Of a stretch of 64,000 nucleotides of DNA, positions 21,664-31,997 are shown piece after piece; positions within the stretch are counted from its first letter, which is position 1, and each line of letters starts with the position of its first letter. The translations under genes and the position numbers were made by a program. The DNA is from Symsagittifera roscoffensis (taxonomy: Eukaryota > Xenacoelomorpha > Acoela > Convolutidae), in NCBI RefSeq assembly GCF_963678635.1, contig NC_087070.1:17643318-17707317 (forward strand). Reading direction: 5' to 3'. The notes under the pieces were generated by a model that was not told where the DNA came from, ran no database searches, and was given only the letters and a program-made list of their open reading frames with translations.

Positions 21664-22786
21664 GATTAGGGATGATAAAATGTGATGAAAACTACGAATA
21701 GTAAAAAAATATCTTTTCTACTAAAAATTGTTCGTATCATTTAAATAGACTTTGAATTATCGTACCTGTGAATGTGGTCAATGATTTGGGAAAGTTGGGG
21801 ATGTATTCCAAATAGGGAGTAGAAAATTTAAAAAATATTGCAAAAATTATTAAAATGATTATTAGGGCTTCAAAAGTTTCAATAAAAAATATTAGCAAAA
21901 ATTTAAATAGAATGAAAAAAATTTTATGAAAAGGTTTAAGATTATATTTCTTAAGGTATCGACTGTTAAAGAGAGAAGCATTTAAGAAATGATTCGTTCG
22001 TCGAATTTTTTTTGAACTTCTGGGGCGAAATTCAAGTGTGGTCGGATTATTTATTGATTTTTTGACAAGTGGTTTGAGTTTTGTGAAAAATTGTTGGAGG
22101 CTAATTTTATGGTGCTCTGGAGGTCTTCTTTGCTTTATTTTTATTTGTTGAGTAATCTGAGATATTTTTGAAATATTTGTACTTTAGGCCAAATGAATAT
22201 GGTCTTTTTTTACTTTAGGCTAATTTGCCATTTTTGGTTGGAGGGTTTTTGAGGTCTAAGATGGGAAAATATTGTTGATCTTTGCGTTATTAGATATGGG
22301 AGGGTTGTAATATTATGGTGGTGTTTATTTTAGTTGTCAAGTATTAGAAAGTTGCTTATTTTTGACCTGGAGGTTGTAAAGTTATAGTTATAGATATGCC
22401 TGGAGATTAATATCTATCGGCTAGTAGGTTTGTGTTAGTGATATTGAAGGTGACGGATTTGAGTGAATCCTATTGGCTGAATTTGAACTAGAATTGTTGC
22501 GTATGTTTCAGCATATTATCTTGAAAATGTGAAAGTTCAAAATGATTTAGAGATGCTCTAATTATTAGCTTTAAAATTAAAGTTGTTTTTGAAATTCAAC
22601 TTTCTTTAATATTTTAGATTGTGGGATGAATGTTTTATAATTTTTACGTGGTTGATTTCTAAGTCGTGATAATTCTCTGTGTTCTGATTTTTCGATTTGT
22701 TCTTGTGGTAAGATTTTTTCCTTCATTTTTCTGTTTTTTCTTTCTTTTTGAGGTAATTTTGCGTCTGGTGTTTTTGTGTTTTGTTT
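21664..22786 (-). other. Spacer between integrase and env
   Basis: About 1.1 kb with no sustained sense frame. On the sense strand it contains TGCTTCTCTCTTTAACAG, whose AG ends at 21963. This good splice acceptor lies 300 bases before the env ATG and is a candidate for an env subgenomic message. On the plus strand TACTTTAGGC occurs twice, near 22181 and 22210. Confidence 0.4.
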
Positions 22787-24223
22787 TTAATTTTGTTTAT
22801 GATGAATGTCGTCATGTACATTTGTTTCTTGTTCTGTATATGTATTGTTTTGAATGACTTTTAAACCTGTAAAAGAATATAATTGGGTTAGTTCGCGTAA
22901 TGCGTATTCTTTTGGGTAGTAAGGTAATAAATTGTTTCGATGTCGAACAATTTCTTTTTTAATTGAATCTGTGAGTTTGTATGTTACTTCAGTGGGTTTG
23001 GCAATTATTTGATATGGTCCTTTTCGAAGTGGTTGTAATTTTTTGGAGATTCCTTTTTGTGTATTAAAATTAGGTATGAAAACAAATGTTCCAATTTTTA
23101 AATCTGTGGCTGGCATAAAACGTGAATTAATTTGTCTGTTAATGTTTTGCCTTTGTAACAATTTCTTTGTTACTTTTTGGTAGATTTCATTGTGCTTTTT
23201 ATCTCTATTTAAAATCCATTCGGTATGTGTGCCGGAGGCTAATTTGAGAATTTGTGGGTGATGAAAATGATCTTCATCAGGTGTGTGTAATGGTAGATTA
23301 TAGCATATTGAATCTTTATTTGGTTTGCAATGACCTTGTGCATTTTTGTGAGCATTTGCTGTGAACATAATTGGTTTTCTTGGTTTTTGATTAAAAACCA
23401 TTTGATATGGTGACATTCCTAAAGTTGTCGTTATTTGTGAATTGTGTGATGAGGGAAATAATTTTATATCTGCTGACCATTCTGAGTATCGTTAATCATT
23501 TCCATTAATCATACATCTAAGATATTCTTGTAATGAACGGTTCATACCTTCGACTAAACCGTTTGTCCAAGGTGCATGAGATGTACGTGGTTTATGTTTA
23601 ATGTTGTATAAGTGGCATAGTGTGATAATTTCATTATTAATAAATTCTGTACCGTTGTCTGTAACTAGGATTTCGGGTAATCCGAATTTAGCTATCAAGT
23701 GTTCGTAAAGTGTTGTGCAGGCATAATAAGCATTACAATGTGGTACTGGGTTGAGTGCTACATAGTGCGTGAATGCATCGTAATGTAAGAATTTCCTTCA
23801 GAGGATGGTGAAATTGGTCCTTTTGTGTCGAATAAAATTCGATGGTTGAAATTTAAATTTTGTCCTTTAAAGTCTTGTTTCTGTGCTATTTGTTTTTGAT
23901 TTGGATAAGGTTTGTTCAATTGACATATTATACAATCATTGCATAATATTTTTATCCAAATTGGGGCATTTGGAAAATAAAAATTTTGTGTCAAGTTCGA
24001 AATTATCTTTTATGATCCTGTGTGTCCTTTTGTATTTTGTGTATGGGAGATGTTAAATGCTATCAGTATCATACTTTAAGGAAGACAGGGAACTTTTGAA
24101 TCATCTAATTGATATTCTAAAAGATCTGTATTTTCATTGATTGTTGTGTTATTAAATTTTCGGTAATATCGGAGGAGTGTTTTGTTTCCTAAAATTGTGG
24201 TATCAGCTTTTGCTGGTTTTGTT
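22787..24223 (-). pseudogene. Integrase region, copy 1
   Basis: Three pieces in order on the minus strand. 23758-23994 carries the C-x2-C half of the zinc finger (CNDCIICQLNKPYPNQ) and a first catalytic Asp context (FDTKGPISP). 23492-23698 has the second Asp in TDNGTEF and the Glu in NGLVEGMNRS. 22787-23416 is the C-terminal domain with a GPY/F-like motif (LRKGPYQII), typical of Ty3/gypsy and gammaretroviral integrases. Breaks: in-frame TAA at 24076-24078 and 24010-24012, and shifts between the pieces. The enzyme would insert the cDNA into the host genome; this copy is interrupted. Confidence 0.85.
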
Positions 24224-25204
24224 TTATATCCATGATTTGAGTTGTCTAATTACTGGGTCAAAATTTTGGTATTGTTTCAAAAGTTGAAGTGTAATTTTTT
24301 CTGTTGCTGGGAGAAAAAAATTATCAATTTCTAGTTTTGATAAGGGAATTGTGTCAAGTGGGTCATGGAGGTTAAAAACTTGATTTATTGTGTATTTTGA
24401 ATTATTTGTTTGTGGTCCTGATAAATTTATTTTATCGGTCAAATTTTCTTTTTCAATTAATGGAAAAAGGTCTTTTTTTTGCCGTTGTTGTTTTATTTTC
24501 TTTTGTTGGGTATTATTTTTTATCCATTGTGAGTTTGGAATTGGTTTAAAGGTAGATGTACCTAATAAATCAACTTCATAGTGATTGTTTTGGCAATCTA
24601 GGTAGAGTGGAAAATGTTGTAGATTATTTATTTGTGATTGATCAATGTCAGTTTTTACTGCGTATTTGCATTCTAATTGGGGTGATGTTTCATCTTTTGC
24701 GAGATAGAATTTAATATTCTTTGGTAATTCAACTGTAGTTTTTCGTGTAAGTAGTTCAGGTGGCGTATTTCTACTTAACGTATCTGGTAATGCAAGGTTT
24801 TTTCCTACTGTCCAAACTATATGTAAGTTTGGGAATTTCACTAAAATTAATTAAAATCTATAAACTCTATGATTAGGAATTGATTTTTGGGTGAAAAGAA
24901 ATATAATTGGTTTATGATCTGAAAATCAAACTGTTTGGTGTTTTGATCCAAGTATCAGCAATTAGTATTCTGTAAGTGTGTAAATTATAGCTGTACATTC
25001 TCTCATTAGAGTAGAGAGTCGTAGCTCGGCTTGTGTGAATAATCGTGAATTTGCTGATACAAGATTCATTTTATTTGTTCCACTGTGTGATTGTAGTAAT
25101 GCTGCGCCGATTCCAAAATTTTAAGCATCGCACATGGCATAGAATGGTTGGTTTGGATCTGGAGTTGTGTTTGAAATTTGTTTTGTCAAAAGTTTTTTAA
25201 TTTC
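24224..25204 (-). pseudogene. RNase H region, copy 1
   Basis: This follows the reverse transcriptase without a gap. It contains the typical CDA context of gypsy RNase H near 25130 and the LPDTLSR motif at the start of the 205-codon frame 24224-24841. Interruptions in the main frame: TAA at 25121-25123, 24962-24964 and 24851-24853, TGA at 24926-24928. The long part after LPDTLSR is a linker to integrase. Confidence 0.8.
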
Positions 25205-26243
25205 TTAAAATCGTGTTTGACGTTCAGTGGTCCATTCAAAATTACTTTGTTGTCTGAGGATGTTATAAAAAGGTCTTAAATATAATTGCATTTTGTAAAC
25301 ATATTTACTTAAGAAATTCAACATTCCAAGGATTTCTTGGATTTTCTTTTTATTTGTAGGTGGTTGAAGTTTTTGAATTGCATCAATGCGTGATTTTAAA
25401 GGGGTAATAGTGTTTTGTTCTATATTATGTCCTAAAAATTTAACGCGTGTTAAGAAAAAATGTGATTTATTGGGGGCTGCGTTCCGATTTTTGTTCTGAA
25501 GTATTTTGTGATATTTTTCTAAAACTGTAAACACTTCGTCTTTAGTTTGTGATTGCATAAAAACATCATCTAAATATGTGATTGCATTTTTCTTGAGTAT
25601 TAGTGGTCTAAAAATTTTCCTCATGAAAGCTGAAAAAGCTGCTGGTCCTATGGATATTCCATAGAATAATCGATTAAATTCGTATTGTTGATTTCCAATA
25701 ACCAATTGTGTTAATCGTCGTGATTGTTCATCTAGTGGCATTTGATTGTAAGCACTATTCATATCTGCGGTTGTGAAGTTCTTACCATTTATCTTTGTTA
25801 GGATAACTTGTATTGGTTCAATGGGCCAATTACATTTTGATTCGTCAATTAGTGAATTGAGATATCTAGCGTCTAAAACTATTTTTAGTGATTCACCTTT
25901 TGCTAGAATGATAACAGAATTGATGAAGGTATTACTTTTTGGTTGTTGTTCCTTATTTACTGGTGATATAATTTCGTATTGTTCTAAAATATCAAGTTAT
26001 CTATTTACCTTGTCGTGTAAGTGAATCGGTACTTTACTTGCTCTTTGTTTTTTGAAAACTGCGTCAGGTTTTAATGGAAGGTGTAGTGATGAACTAATTT
26101 TTCCAACTTCAAATTTTGATGTTGCGTAGACTGTGGAATATTTATCAGTTGTTTAGCTAATTTGTCAAATTTATCTTGCGTTATTTGTGAATGTTGAAAA
26201 TTAAACATTGTTAAAAATTTTTGTTGTTCTTTCGTGTAATTTG
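25205..26243 (-). pseudogene. Reverse transcriptase region, copy 1
   Basis: The 185-codon frame 25205-25762 holds the core: MNSAYNQMPL, FYGISIGPAAFSAFM and the catalytic YLDD at its residues 63-66, then FLGH, all hallmarks of Ty3/gypsy reverse transcriptase. The frame is preceded by FTTAD, the first catalytic Asp, and the fingers region extends to about 26240. Breaks: in-frame TAA at 25997-25999, a one-base shift near 26145, and a TAA at 25205-25207 that ends the frame. The plus-strand frame 25773-26024 is a shadow. Confidence 0.9.
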
Positions 26244-27707
26244 TTATATTAAATGTCGGTTTAAAATATGGTATTTTTGTGAAGTAACAGTATTTCTTTT
26301 TTCATTACATATTATATTATTTATGGATAATTCTTCGTCAAGAATTGTCGATTGACAAATATCTAATAGTTGTAATACATTATTTACTCGATATGCTACT
26401 TCATTTATAGGTGAAGTTGTAGCATTTGTTTCACAATTTCCTAATAGTCCTAAGGGTAGTGTTATTTGATATGGTGTATTATTATACACGTGTAGTGAAA
26501 TAATATCGGAATTTGTGTTTTTTAAGTATTTTATGGATGAGATTGTATTTTTGAAAAAGTAATGAATGGGTTTAAATTCAAAATCTGACATGAAAAGTTG
26601 TTGTTTGTTTTGACTTTTGTCATACTGATGAACTTGATTTATTGAAAAATTATATATGTTTCCTGATAGTGGTTTCAGGTGTTTCCGTTCTTGATTATAA
26701 ATGGGGTAAAATTTTGAGAAAAATGGTGGTTGTTTGTTTAATCTTTGAAAGAATGTTAAGGCTGTGTTTTTCGTTTTTGTATATTTATCTTTGATATGGA
26801 TTTTACTATTTAGGATGTTTATTGTTGGTATATATTTAATTATAAACGGTATGCCAATGATATTGTGCTTAATATCAGTAATATGAAATGTTTGTTTAAA
26901 TGGCTTGTTCAAAATCTTGTTTTGTTCCATTGTTCTTGTTGGAACAAGGAATAGTTGGATTTCTCCATAATTTACTAATATTGATCCTTGTGCTGTTGCT
27001 AATTTACTAGATGTTTCAAGAGGTGTTAATTTCGGATGCAGTGTTTTGATTTCATTCCATGTGGGAAGGTTAATGATATTTGATTCTGCTCCTGAGTCGA
27101 TTAAAAAATCAATTTCAAGATCTGGTGGTTGAAATTCTTTACTTCTTGGACTCTCTAAGAGAAATGGGATTGTCCAAATTTTTTTCTCTTGGTTGTTCTT
27201 TTTGTTTATTTTGATAAATATGTTTTGTGTTTGAGCATTGTACTTCGTCTTTTTATCAGGTTTAATTACAGTGTTAATTTCGTCTACTTCTTGTGTAGTT
27301 TGGGTATTATTATTAATGGGGCTAGTGTAATAATTATGAAGAAGTCCCAATTGATTATCGTATATTTGTGAACTAAAGGGTTGTCCATATATGATAGGTT
27401 CATAGTCGTTTTCGACTGTTATCATATTTACTGAGATGGTATTATCTGTATCACTTTCAGTATCTGTTGATTCACAATTAATGTGGTTTAATTGTAATTC
27501 ATTATTTTCTGTGTTATCAAAACCTGGGGGGTCTGAAGTTGTTTCTTCATTTGTTTGCACTTGGTTGATGTGTCTTTGATGATTTGGTGTGTTACTTCTG
27601 TATCGATGTTTAGAATCGGGGTAACGGTTATTTTTCCTATGGGGTGACTGGGAATATTTTCTGTATCTATTGTTGTAGCTTGAGTTTCGGTTTTGTGAAT
27701 TTTCCAT
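26244..27707 (-). CDS. Protease and basic nucleic-acid-binding segment, copy 1
   Basis: 487 codons, intact in copy 1. Residues 1-45 are rich in Arg, Asn, Ser, His and Lys (NRYRKYSQSPHRKNNRY), as in a nucleocapsid-like tail, but without a CCHC zinc knuckle. An acidic/Asn-rich linker follows. The aspartic protease core has DSGA at residues 204-207 (EIDFLIDSGAESN) and an IIGIPFII block near 295 where ILG is expected. The rest leads into reverse transcriptase. The frame overlaps the end of gag (27488-27901) in the -1 frame, consistent with -1 frameshifting, though a simple indel is possible. In copy 2 one extra T near 52935 breaks this frame. Confidence 0.8.
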   Translation of the reverse strand: MENSQNRNSSYNNRYRKYSQSPHRKNNRYPDSKHRYRSNTPNHQRHINQVQTNEETTSDPPGFDNTENNELQLNHINCESTDTESDTDNTISVNMITVENDYEPIIYGQPFSSQIYDNQLGLLHNYYTSPINNNTQTTQEVDEINTVIKPDKKTKYNAQTQNIFIKINKKNNQEKKIWTIPFLLESPRSKEFQPPDLEIDFLIDSGAESNIINLPTWNEIKTLHPKLTPLETSSKLATAQGSILVNYGEIQLFLVPTRTMEQNKILNKPFKQTFHITDIKHNIIGIPFIIKYIPTINILNSKIHIKDKYTKTKNTALTFFQRLNKQPPFFSKFYPIYNQERKHLKPLSGNIYNFSINQVHQYDKSQNKQQLFMSDFEFKPIHYFFKNTISSIKYLKNTNSDIISLHVYNNTPYQITLPLGLLGNCETNATTSPINEVAYRVNNVLQLLDICQSTILDEELSINNIICNEKRNTVTSQKYHILNRHLI

Positions 27708-29913
27708 AATTGAGGTGTTAAGGTCATCATTAAAATTTCTGTCATTTTTGTGTGTTTATAATCTTGTGTATTGAGTGAATATGCTTTTCGAACTAATGTT
27801 TCGATTCGAACTGCTAATTGTTTAATTGTTTCATTTGGTAATCTGCGAATTTCGTTGCATAAAACTCTTTGATGTTGTTTGTTTCTTTCGGAATCAAACA
27901 TTTTTGAAAATTCTTGTGTGAATCTTTTCCAATATGATTTTATGTCTATAGGTAGTACTGAAAATCATTTTCGGGCTGCGCCATCTAGTGTTGTTTGTAT
28001 TAACGCTGTGCGTCTATGTATCCAATTTTGATGAAGTGGCGTATTAATTGGTTCGGGTCCTATATTTAAAATTAAATTTGCTGTGACTGCAATTAGGTAA
28101 TCTTCTACTGAGTATTCAGGGTCTGTTCCTGTGAATACCATTAATAGTTTATTGGATGTTATTGACGATCCTCTCATTAAATATGGATTTATCGTCATTT
28201 GGAGTGACTCTGCGGCGTTTGGTATTTGCGAAAAGTTTGTAAGTTGATTTTTTGTTATTTCATGTTGCTGGAGGTAATATGGTAGGGGTATTTCATTTTG
28301 CATTTGGGTTGGTTGGTAAGAATGCATAGTCATTGGGTTTTGTGGTTGTATAGGTTGAAAAGATTGTGCGTTAATTGGGTTTTGTATATGCTTTGGTTGT
28401 TGATTTTGCATATCTGCTGGATTTTGTGGGTAAATCTTTATATTTTGGGATGGTTGAGATTGTCGCGGTCTTTGTGTGCAATAGTCTTGCGTATATGGTG
28501 CAAAAATGTCTGGCTGATGATAATCATCATCATCAGATGATAGGTATTTAAAATTTGTGTTATAAGGTGTTTGTTGTTTATTTTTGTTTTGTTGAAAAAA
28601 TGGGTAATTTTCACTATGATCCTGTGGAGGGTGTGGATTATCTGGGAAATTTACTGAATTCGTCGATGTATTTAGAAGATTCCAATAATGAGAACATACG
28701 TGGTTTAGATTTTGCATATATTTTTTGGGGGGTTGATTTGTTTTTGACTGATTTACATAATTATAGTTGTGTTCTGCAAAATTGTTTCTTGTGAACGTTT
28801 TTTGTGCTTTGACGGTTTTGTCATTGGCCTATATGTCTGATAGTCCATATGTGAATATTTTGGAGCAACCGAATGTTTAACGGTCGATTGTAAGGTTACT
28901 TGTGGTAGTGATGTATTTGTATTTTTTGATGTTGTGAGGTTTGGACGTATTGGTGAGATACTTTGTTGTGTAGTTGTTACTGTTGTTTGGACTATTTCTT
29001 CATTTATGAAGTGTGATGGTCTTTGAATATCTTGTTGTGTAAGATTTCTAGCTTCATTGAGGTTTTCATTATGTATAACCGTTGAATTTAAGCTGTTATT
29101 TCGTGTATCGGGTAAAAATGTATTATAATTTAAAGATGTTGCGTCAATCGTTAGTGGTGTTACTTTTATATAATCTTTGTGAAAAGATATTGTACTTATT
29201 GCTTGACTTGAGATATCTGCTGGGACTTTTAAAACTGCTGGCTGAGACCATTCAGGGTCCAATACGTAATCTGATTGTTCTGCAATGACAGTGTCGTCAT
29301 TGGTACTTTGGGGTCTAAAGGTTTTTCTTGCTTGTTCAGTTAAGTCGATATTATGTGTAAAATAATCAATTGTAAACCATGCTAGTAATTTTTGTAAATC
29401 ATGTTTAGTGTTTTGTGAGACATCATTATGGGTAAAATTTTCACGGATTGCGTTTAAAAATGTTGAAAATGCGGCGATTTTGTTTCTTACTTTTGTATCT
29501 TTGGATGTTTGGACTGGTGATGTACTTTGAGCTTCTGTTCTTTCTAATATGAAGAATTTGAATTTTGATATTGTATGCTTTTGATATGTTTTGTGAATGC
29601 TTTTGAAAATTCTAAATCAATATCGTCTGTTTGGATAACATATTTACAATGGAGTGTTCGTGGTGTGTTGAATTCTATGGTGTAGATTCCGTTTTGTTGT
29701 GTTAGGTTACATATGTCTTTCAAATAAAGTTCTATGATTTGTCTTTCGATTTTTATATCTGGGAATTCTGATTTGCATGGGCTGATTCCTGGTTCAAACA
29801 AATTTACGAGTAAATTTGCAAAATCGTGTTTGTCCTCTATCATTGAGTGAATTTATAATAAAGGGAAAAACTGCTTCTTCGTCTGGACTTTCGTCACTTT
29901 GAGTGTTGCTCAT
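27488..29913 (-). pseudogene. gag, copy 1
   Basis: The likely start is ATG at 29911-29913 (MSNTQSDESPDEEAVF). The coding trace passes through frames 29544-29843, about 28800-29560, 27965-28717 and 27488-27901, with one-base shifts near 29850, 29565 and 28815, mostly at short A runs. The middle is Gln/Pro/Asn-rich (QPQNPMTMHSYQPTQ). The retrotransposon-gag core lies around 27800-28150 (LDGAARK, then RFTQEF and NETIKQLAVRIETLVRKAY). An in-frame TGA at 27965-27967 sits right after LDGAARK, where this domain family almost always has Trp. Gag would build the particle shell. No zinc knuckle is seen. Confidence 0.75.
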
Positions 29914-30009
29914 TTTTTCGTTTGATGACTGTTAATATATAATTATCAATATGTCTAATTGGTTGATTCCAATTGTATAGATGTACTGGTTTGTTTTTAT
30001 ATTTCTTTT

Positions 30010-30354
30010 TTATTCTATTTTTTCCTTTTTTTGATGAGTTTGAAGTTGTTTCTGAATTGGAAAAATATAACTGATCATGGATTGGGCAATTTTTTTTACT
30101 GATTCTTTTATTTTGTATAGTGCGTCTAGACTACATACTTCTGATTCGGAGATTGCATTTCTATATTTTGAAAATCTTTTTCGTTTTAACTGTCTTTGTT
30201 TACTTATAATTTTTCTTTTTATTATTTGTCGTTTTGTTCGAATGTATCCAACTGTTTGTGTATGCGTGGCTATTACAAGATCATATTTTTCGTTGTCTAT
30301 TTCACAATTGTGTAATACGTCTGTTTGTTTATTTCCTAAATTTTTCAGTGACAT
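30010..30354 (-). CDS. Leader ORF upstream of gag, copy 1 (unknown)
   Basis: 114 codons from ATG 30354 to TAG 30010, intact in both copies despite heavy damage elsewhere. It has a strongly basic stretch (RTKRQIIKRKIISKQRQLKR), which looks like a nuclear localisation or nucleic-acid-binding segment, then a weakly amphipathic C-terminal half. Standard gypsy elements have no gene here. It could be a small regulatory protein, an upstream ORF that affects gag translation, or chance. The antisense frame 30077-30388 is a shadow. Confidence 0.45.
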   Translation of the reverse strand: MSLKNLGNKQTDVLHNCEIDNEKYDLVIATHTQTVGYIRTKRQIIKRKIISKQRQLKRKRFSKYRNAISESEVCSLDALYKIKESVKKIAQSMISYIFPIQKQLQTHQKKEKIE

Positions 30355-31570
30355 AAGGTTTAGGATGAAGGATGCAAGAAGTTATTAGTGATTTTAATTT
30401 TCCTAGACTGTTAGTCCTTACGATTTTTTGATTAGCTTAACCTGAATCGTTTTGTTCAGGGTTGGAGAGAAAAGTATATTGATTCCGGAAAATGATTTTT
30501 ATTTTCTCGTGGCTAGTCTAAGTTAAGGTGTTAACTTACTTAATCTTACTTAGGGGTAGTGATTGTGTTCAAGGGTTGGAGAATAGTAAATCGATCCACA
30601 AGGTTCAGGTATAATTAGAACGCAAGTAGTTCGTTAGATACTATTTTAAACTTACTAAGTTTAAGATTTATCCTGGGTAAGATAAGAGGAGGGTTCAATT
30701 GAAGGATGAATAACCGAAGTTCTTCACTGTTTAGCTTAATTTGAATGGTTAGTGTGATTAAAAATTTCAATTAGTCCTGGGTCTTTTGAAAAGGTTGGGT
30801 AGTGAATCGACGTTTGAGGTCGTTAGACACTTGATAAGTGGGTGGGGGAGAACAAAATTGTTCTTTTTGATCCAAGGATAAGCCTTGATGATCAGAATTT
30901 AAAATTTATTAGATAGAAAATTGATTTAGATCCAAGGAAATTCTTGATGATCTGGTTTAAGATTAAATAAAATTAAGTTTGCATTAATTTAAATTTATTT
31001 TGGTAAAAGGTTGTAGTTTTTGATGATATTAGTTGATATAGGATTGCTGTTATGTTTAGGTGATGAAGCTGGAACAACATGATGATTTATATATACTAAC
31101 AATTTATTGTCATGCTACTAATTTTTATTTTTGTTTTCAATAAATATTTTTTCTAATATGTTTTATATATTACTGCAGAATTGGAGGGAACGATTTGAGA
31201 TCTTTTTATCAATCGTTATTGTACAATAGTAGTTTTATCTAGCGCCTGAAATAATCATTGAAGATTTCCTTCAAGGATTTTATATTTGCAAATGAAAATC
31301 TAAATTCATTGCTAGTAAGATCCTAAATATAAAAGATTGTGTTGGCTTTTGCCGTACGACAATGAAAATAAAAGGTAACTTTTTATGTAGTCGTATGTCG
31401 TCTCTTGTCCGAGGTCTTTTTCCAATAGCGATTAGAATAGCGGCTCTGATCTATTGAGTCGTAGAGACATTTCAATTAAATTATTGTCGTGTAACAATTT
31501 GAAAATGTTTTGTCTATTTTCTAATCTATTTTTGGTTAATTCTAAATTATTAAGGTCTTATTTGAGACTT
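30355..31570 (-). other. 5' leader of the element
   Basis: About 1.2 kb between the primer-binding site and the leader ORF, without a frame of interest. It contains a pair of related hairpin-capable motifs (30881-30904 and 30932-30954, each GATCCAAGGA...CTTGATGATC) and a repeated GGGTTGGAGA motif near 30461 and 30579. Such structure would suit packaging or dimerisation signals, by inference only. Confidence 0.45.
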
Positions 31571-31582
31571 ATGGTCGCACCA
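31571..31582 (-). promoter_or_regulatory. Primer-binding site
   Basis: On the sense strand TGGTGCGACCAT starts two bases inside the 5' LTR, as expected for pairing with the CCA end of a tRNA. I could not decide which tRNA. Identical in copy 2 (57254-57265). Confidence 0.6.
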
Positions 31583-31584
31583 GA

Positions 31585-31993
31585 TGAGTTAAGTCCTAGA
31601 GGTTAACTCATAGAGTAATTTCGGATAGGGTACACCGTCTGCTCGTCACGCTATCTTATTTTCGGCCGGATAGATTCGTGCAACTTCTTAGTCTAATACC
31701 GATCCTAATCTTACTCTTATATCTACTAGTCTCAGGGTGTTTAACTAGTCTCTGCTAGGCTCAATAGATCTAGAGTATACTGGCTTATTTCGACTGCTGA
31801 AGTTCTCTTGGAGAGGTAACTAATTTCTAAGTTAAATTCAAATCTCTCTGGTGCTGAAATTACAAGTAATTTCAGCACTTACAAATAAGTGGGTTGTTAG
31901 TTAGATGGAATATGATTGGTTAATATTAAATCTTTTATAGTGATAAAATATCTAATTTATCCAATATTAAAATGTAGTTTAGATCAGGTTCCA
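31585..31993 (-). repeat. 5' LTR of the element, copy 1
   Basis: 409 bp, TG...CA. On the sense strand it has TATAAAA (plus-strand 31933-31939) about 55-60 bases from its 5' edge, and the perfect 13-bp hairpin at 31851-31878. The target duplication CTTT follows at 31994-31997. Confidence 0.95.
31933..31939 (-). promoter_or_regulatory. TATA box in the 5' LTR
   Basis: TATAAAA on the sense strand. In the 3' LTR the motif is TATAAAA followed by TATTT, also kept. The position inside the LTR would put transcription initiation within the LTR. Confidence 0.4.
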
Positions 31994-31997
31994 CTTT

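Larger units (their letters stand above)
14512..31993 (-). mobile_element. 17.5 kb LTR retroelement with envelope region, copy 1
   Basis: It is flanked by LTRs 14512-14916 and 31585-31993, both TG...CA, with a CTTT target duplication. Genes run on the minus strand, so the 5' LTR is the right one. Order: leader ORF, gag, protease, reverse transcriptase, RNase H, integrase, envelope-like region, accessory ORF, 3' LTR. This gene order (integrase after RNase H) is that of Ty3/gypsy elements and retroviruses. At 17,482 bp it is about twice the usual length of such elements. The LTRs differ by about six substitutions and two small indels, a divergence near 1.5 percent. Numerous in-frame stops and single-base frameshifts mean this copy cannot encode a full set of proteins. 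Confidence 0.93.

Noticed and set aside
17472-27967. UGA reassigned to Trp in this organism or element
   Set aside because: Several TGA codons interrupt otherwise continuous element frames, and one is at a usual Trp position. But the same frames also use TGG for Trp, pol contains TAA stops that such a code would not explain, and all host Trp codons I checked are TGG. Decay is simpler.
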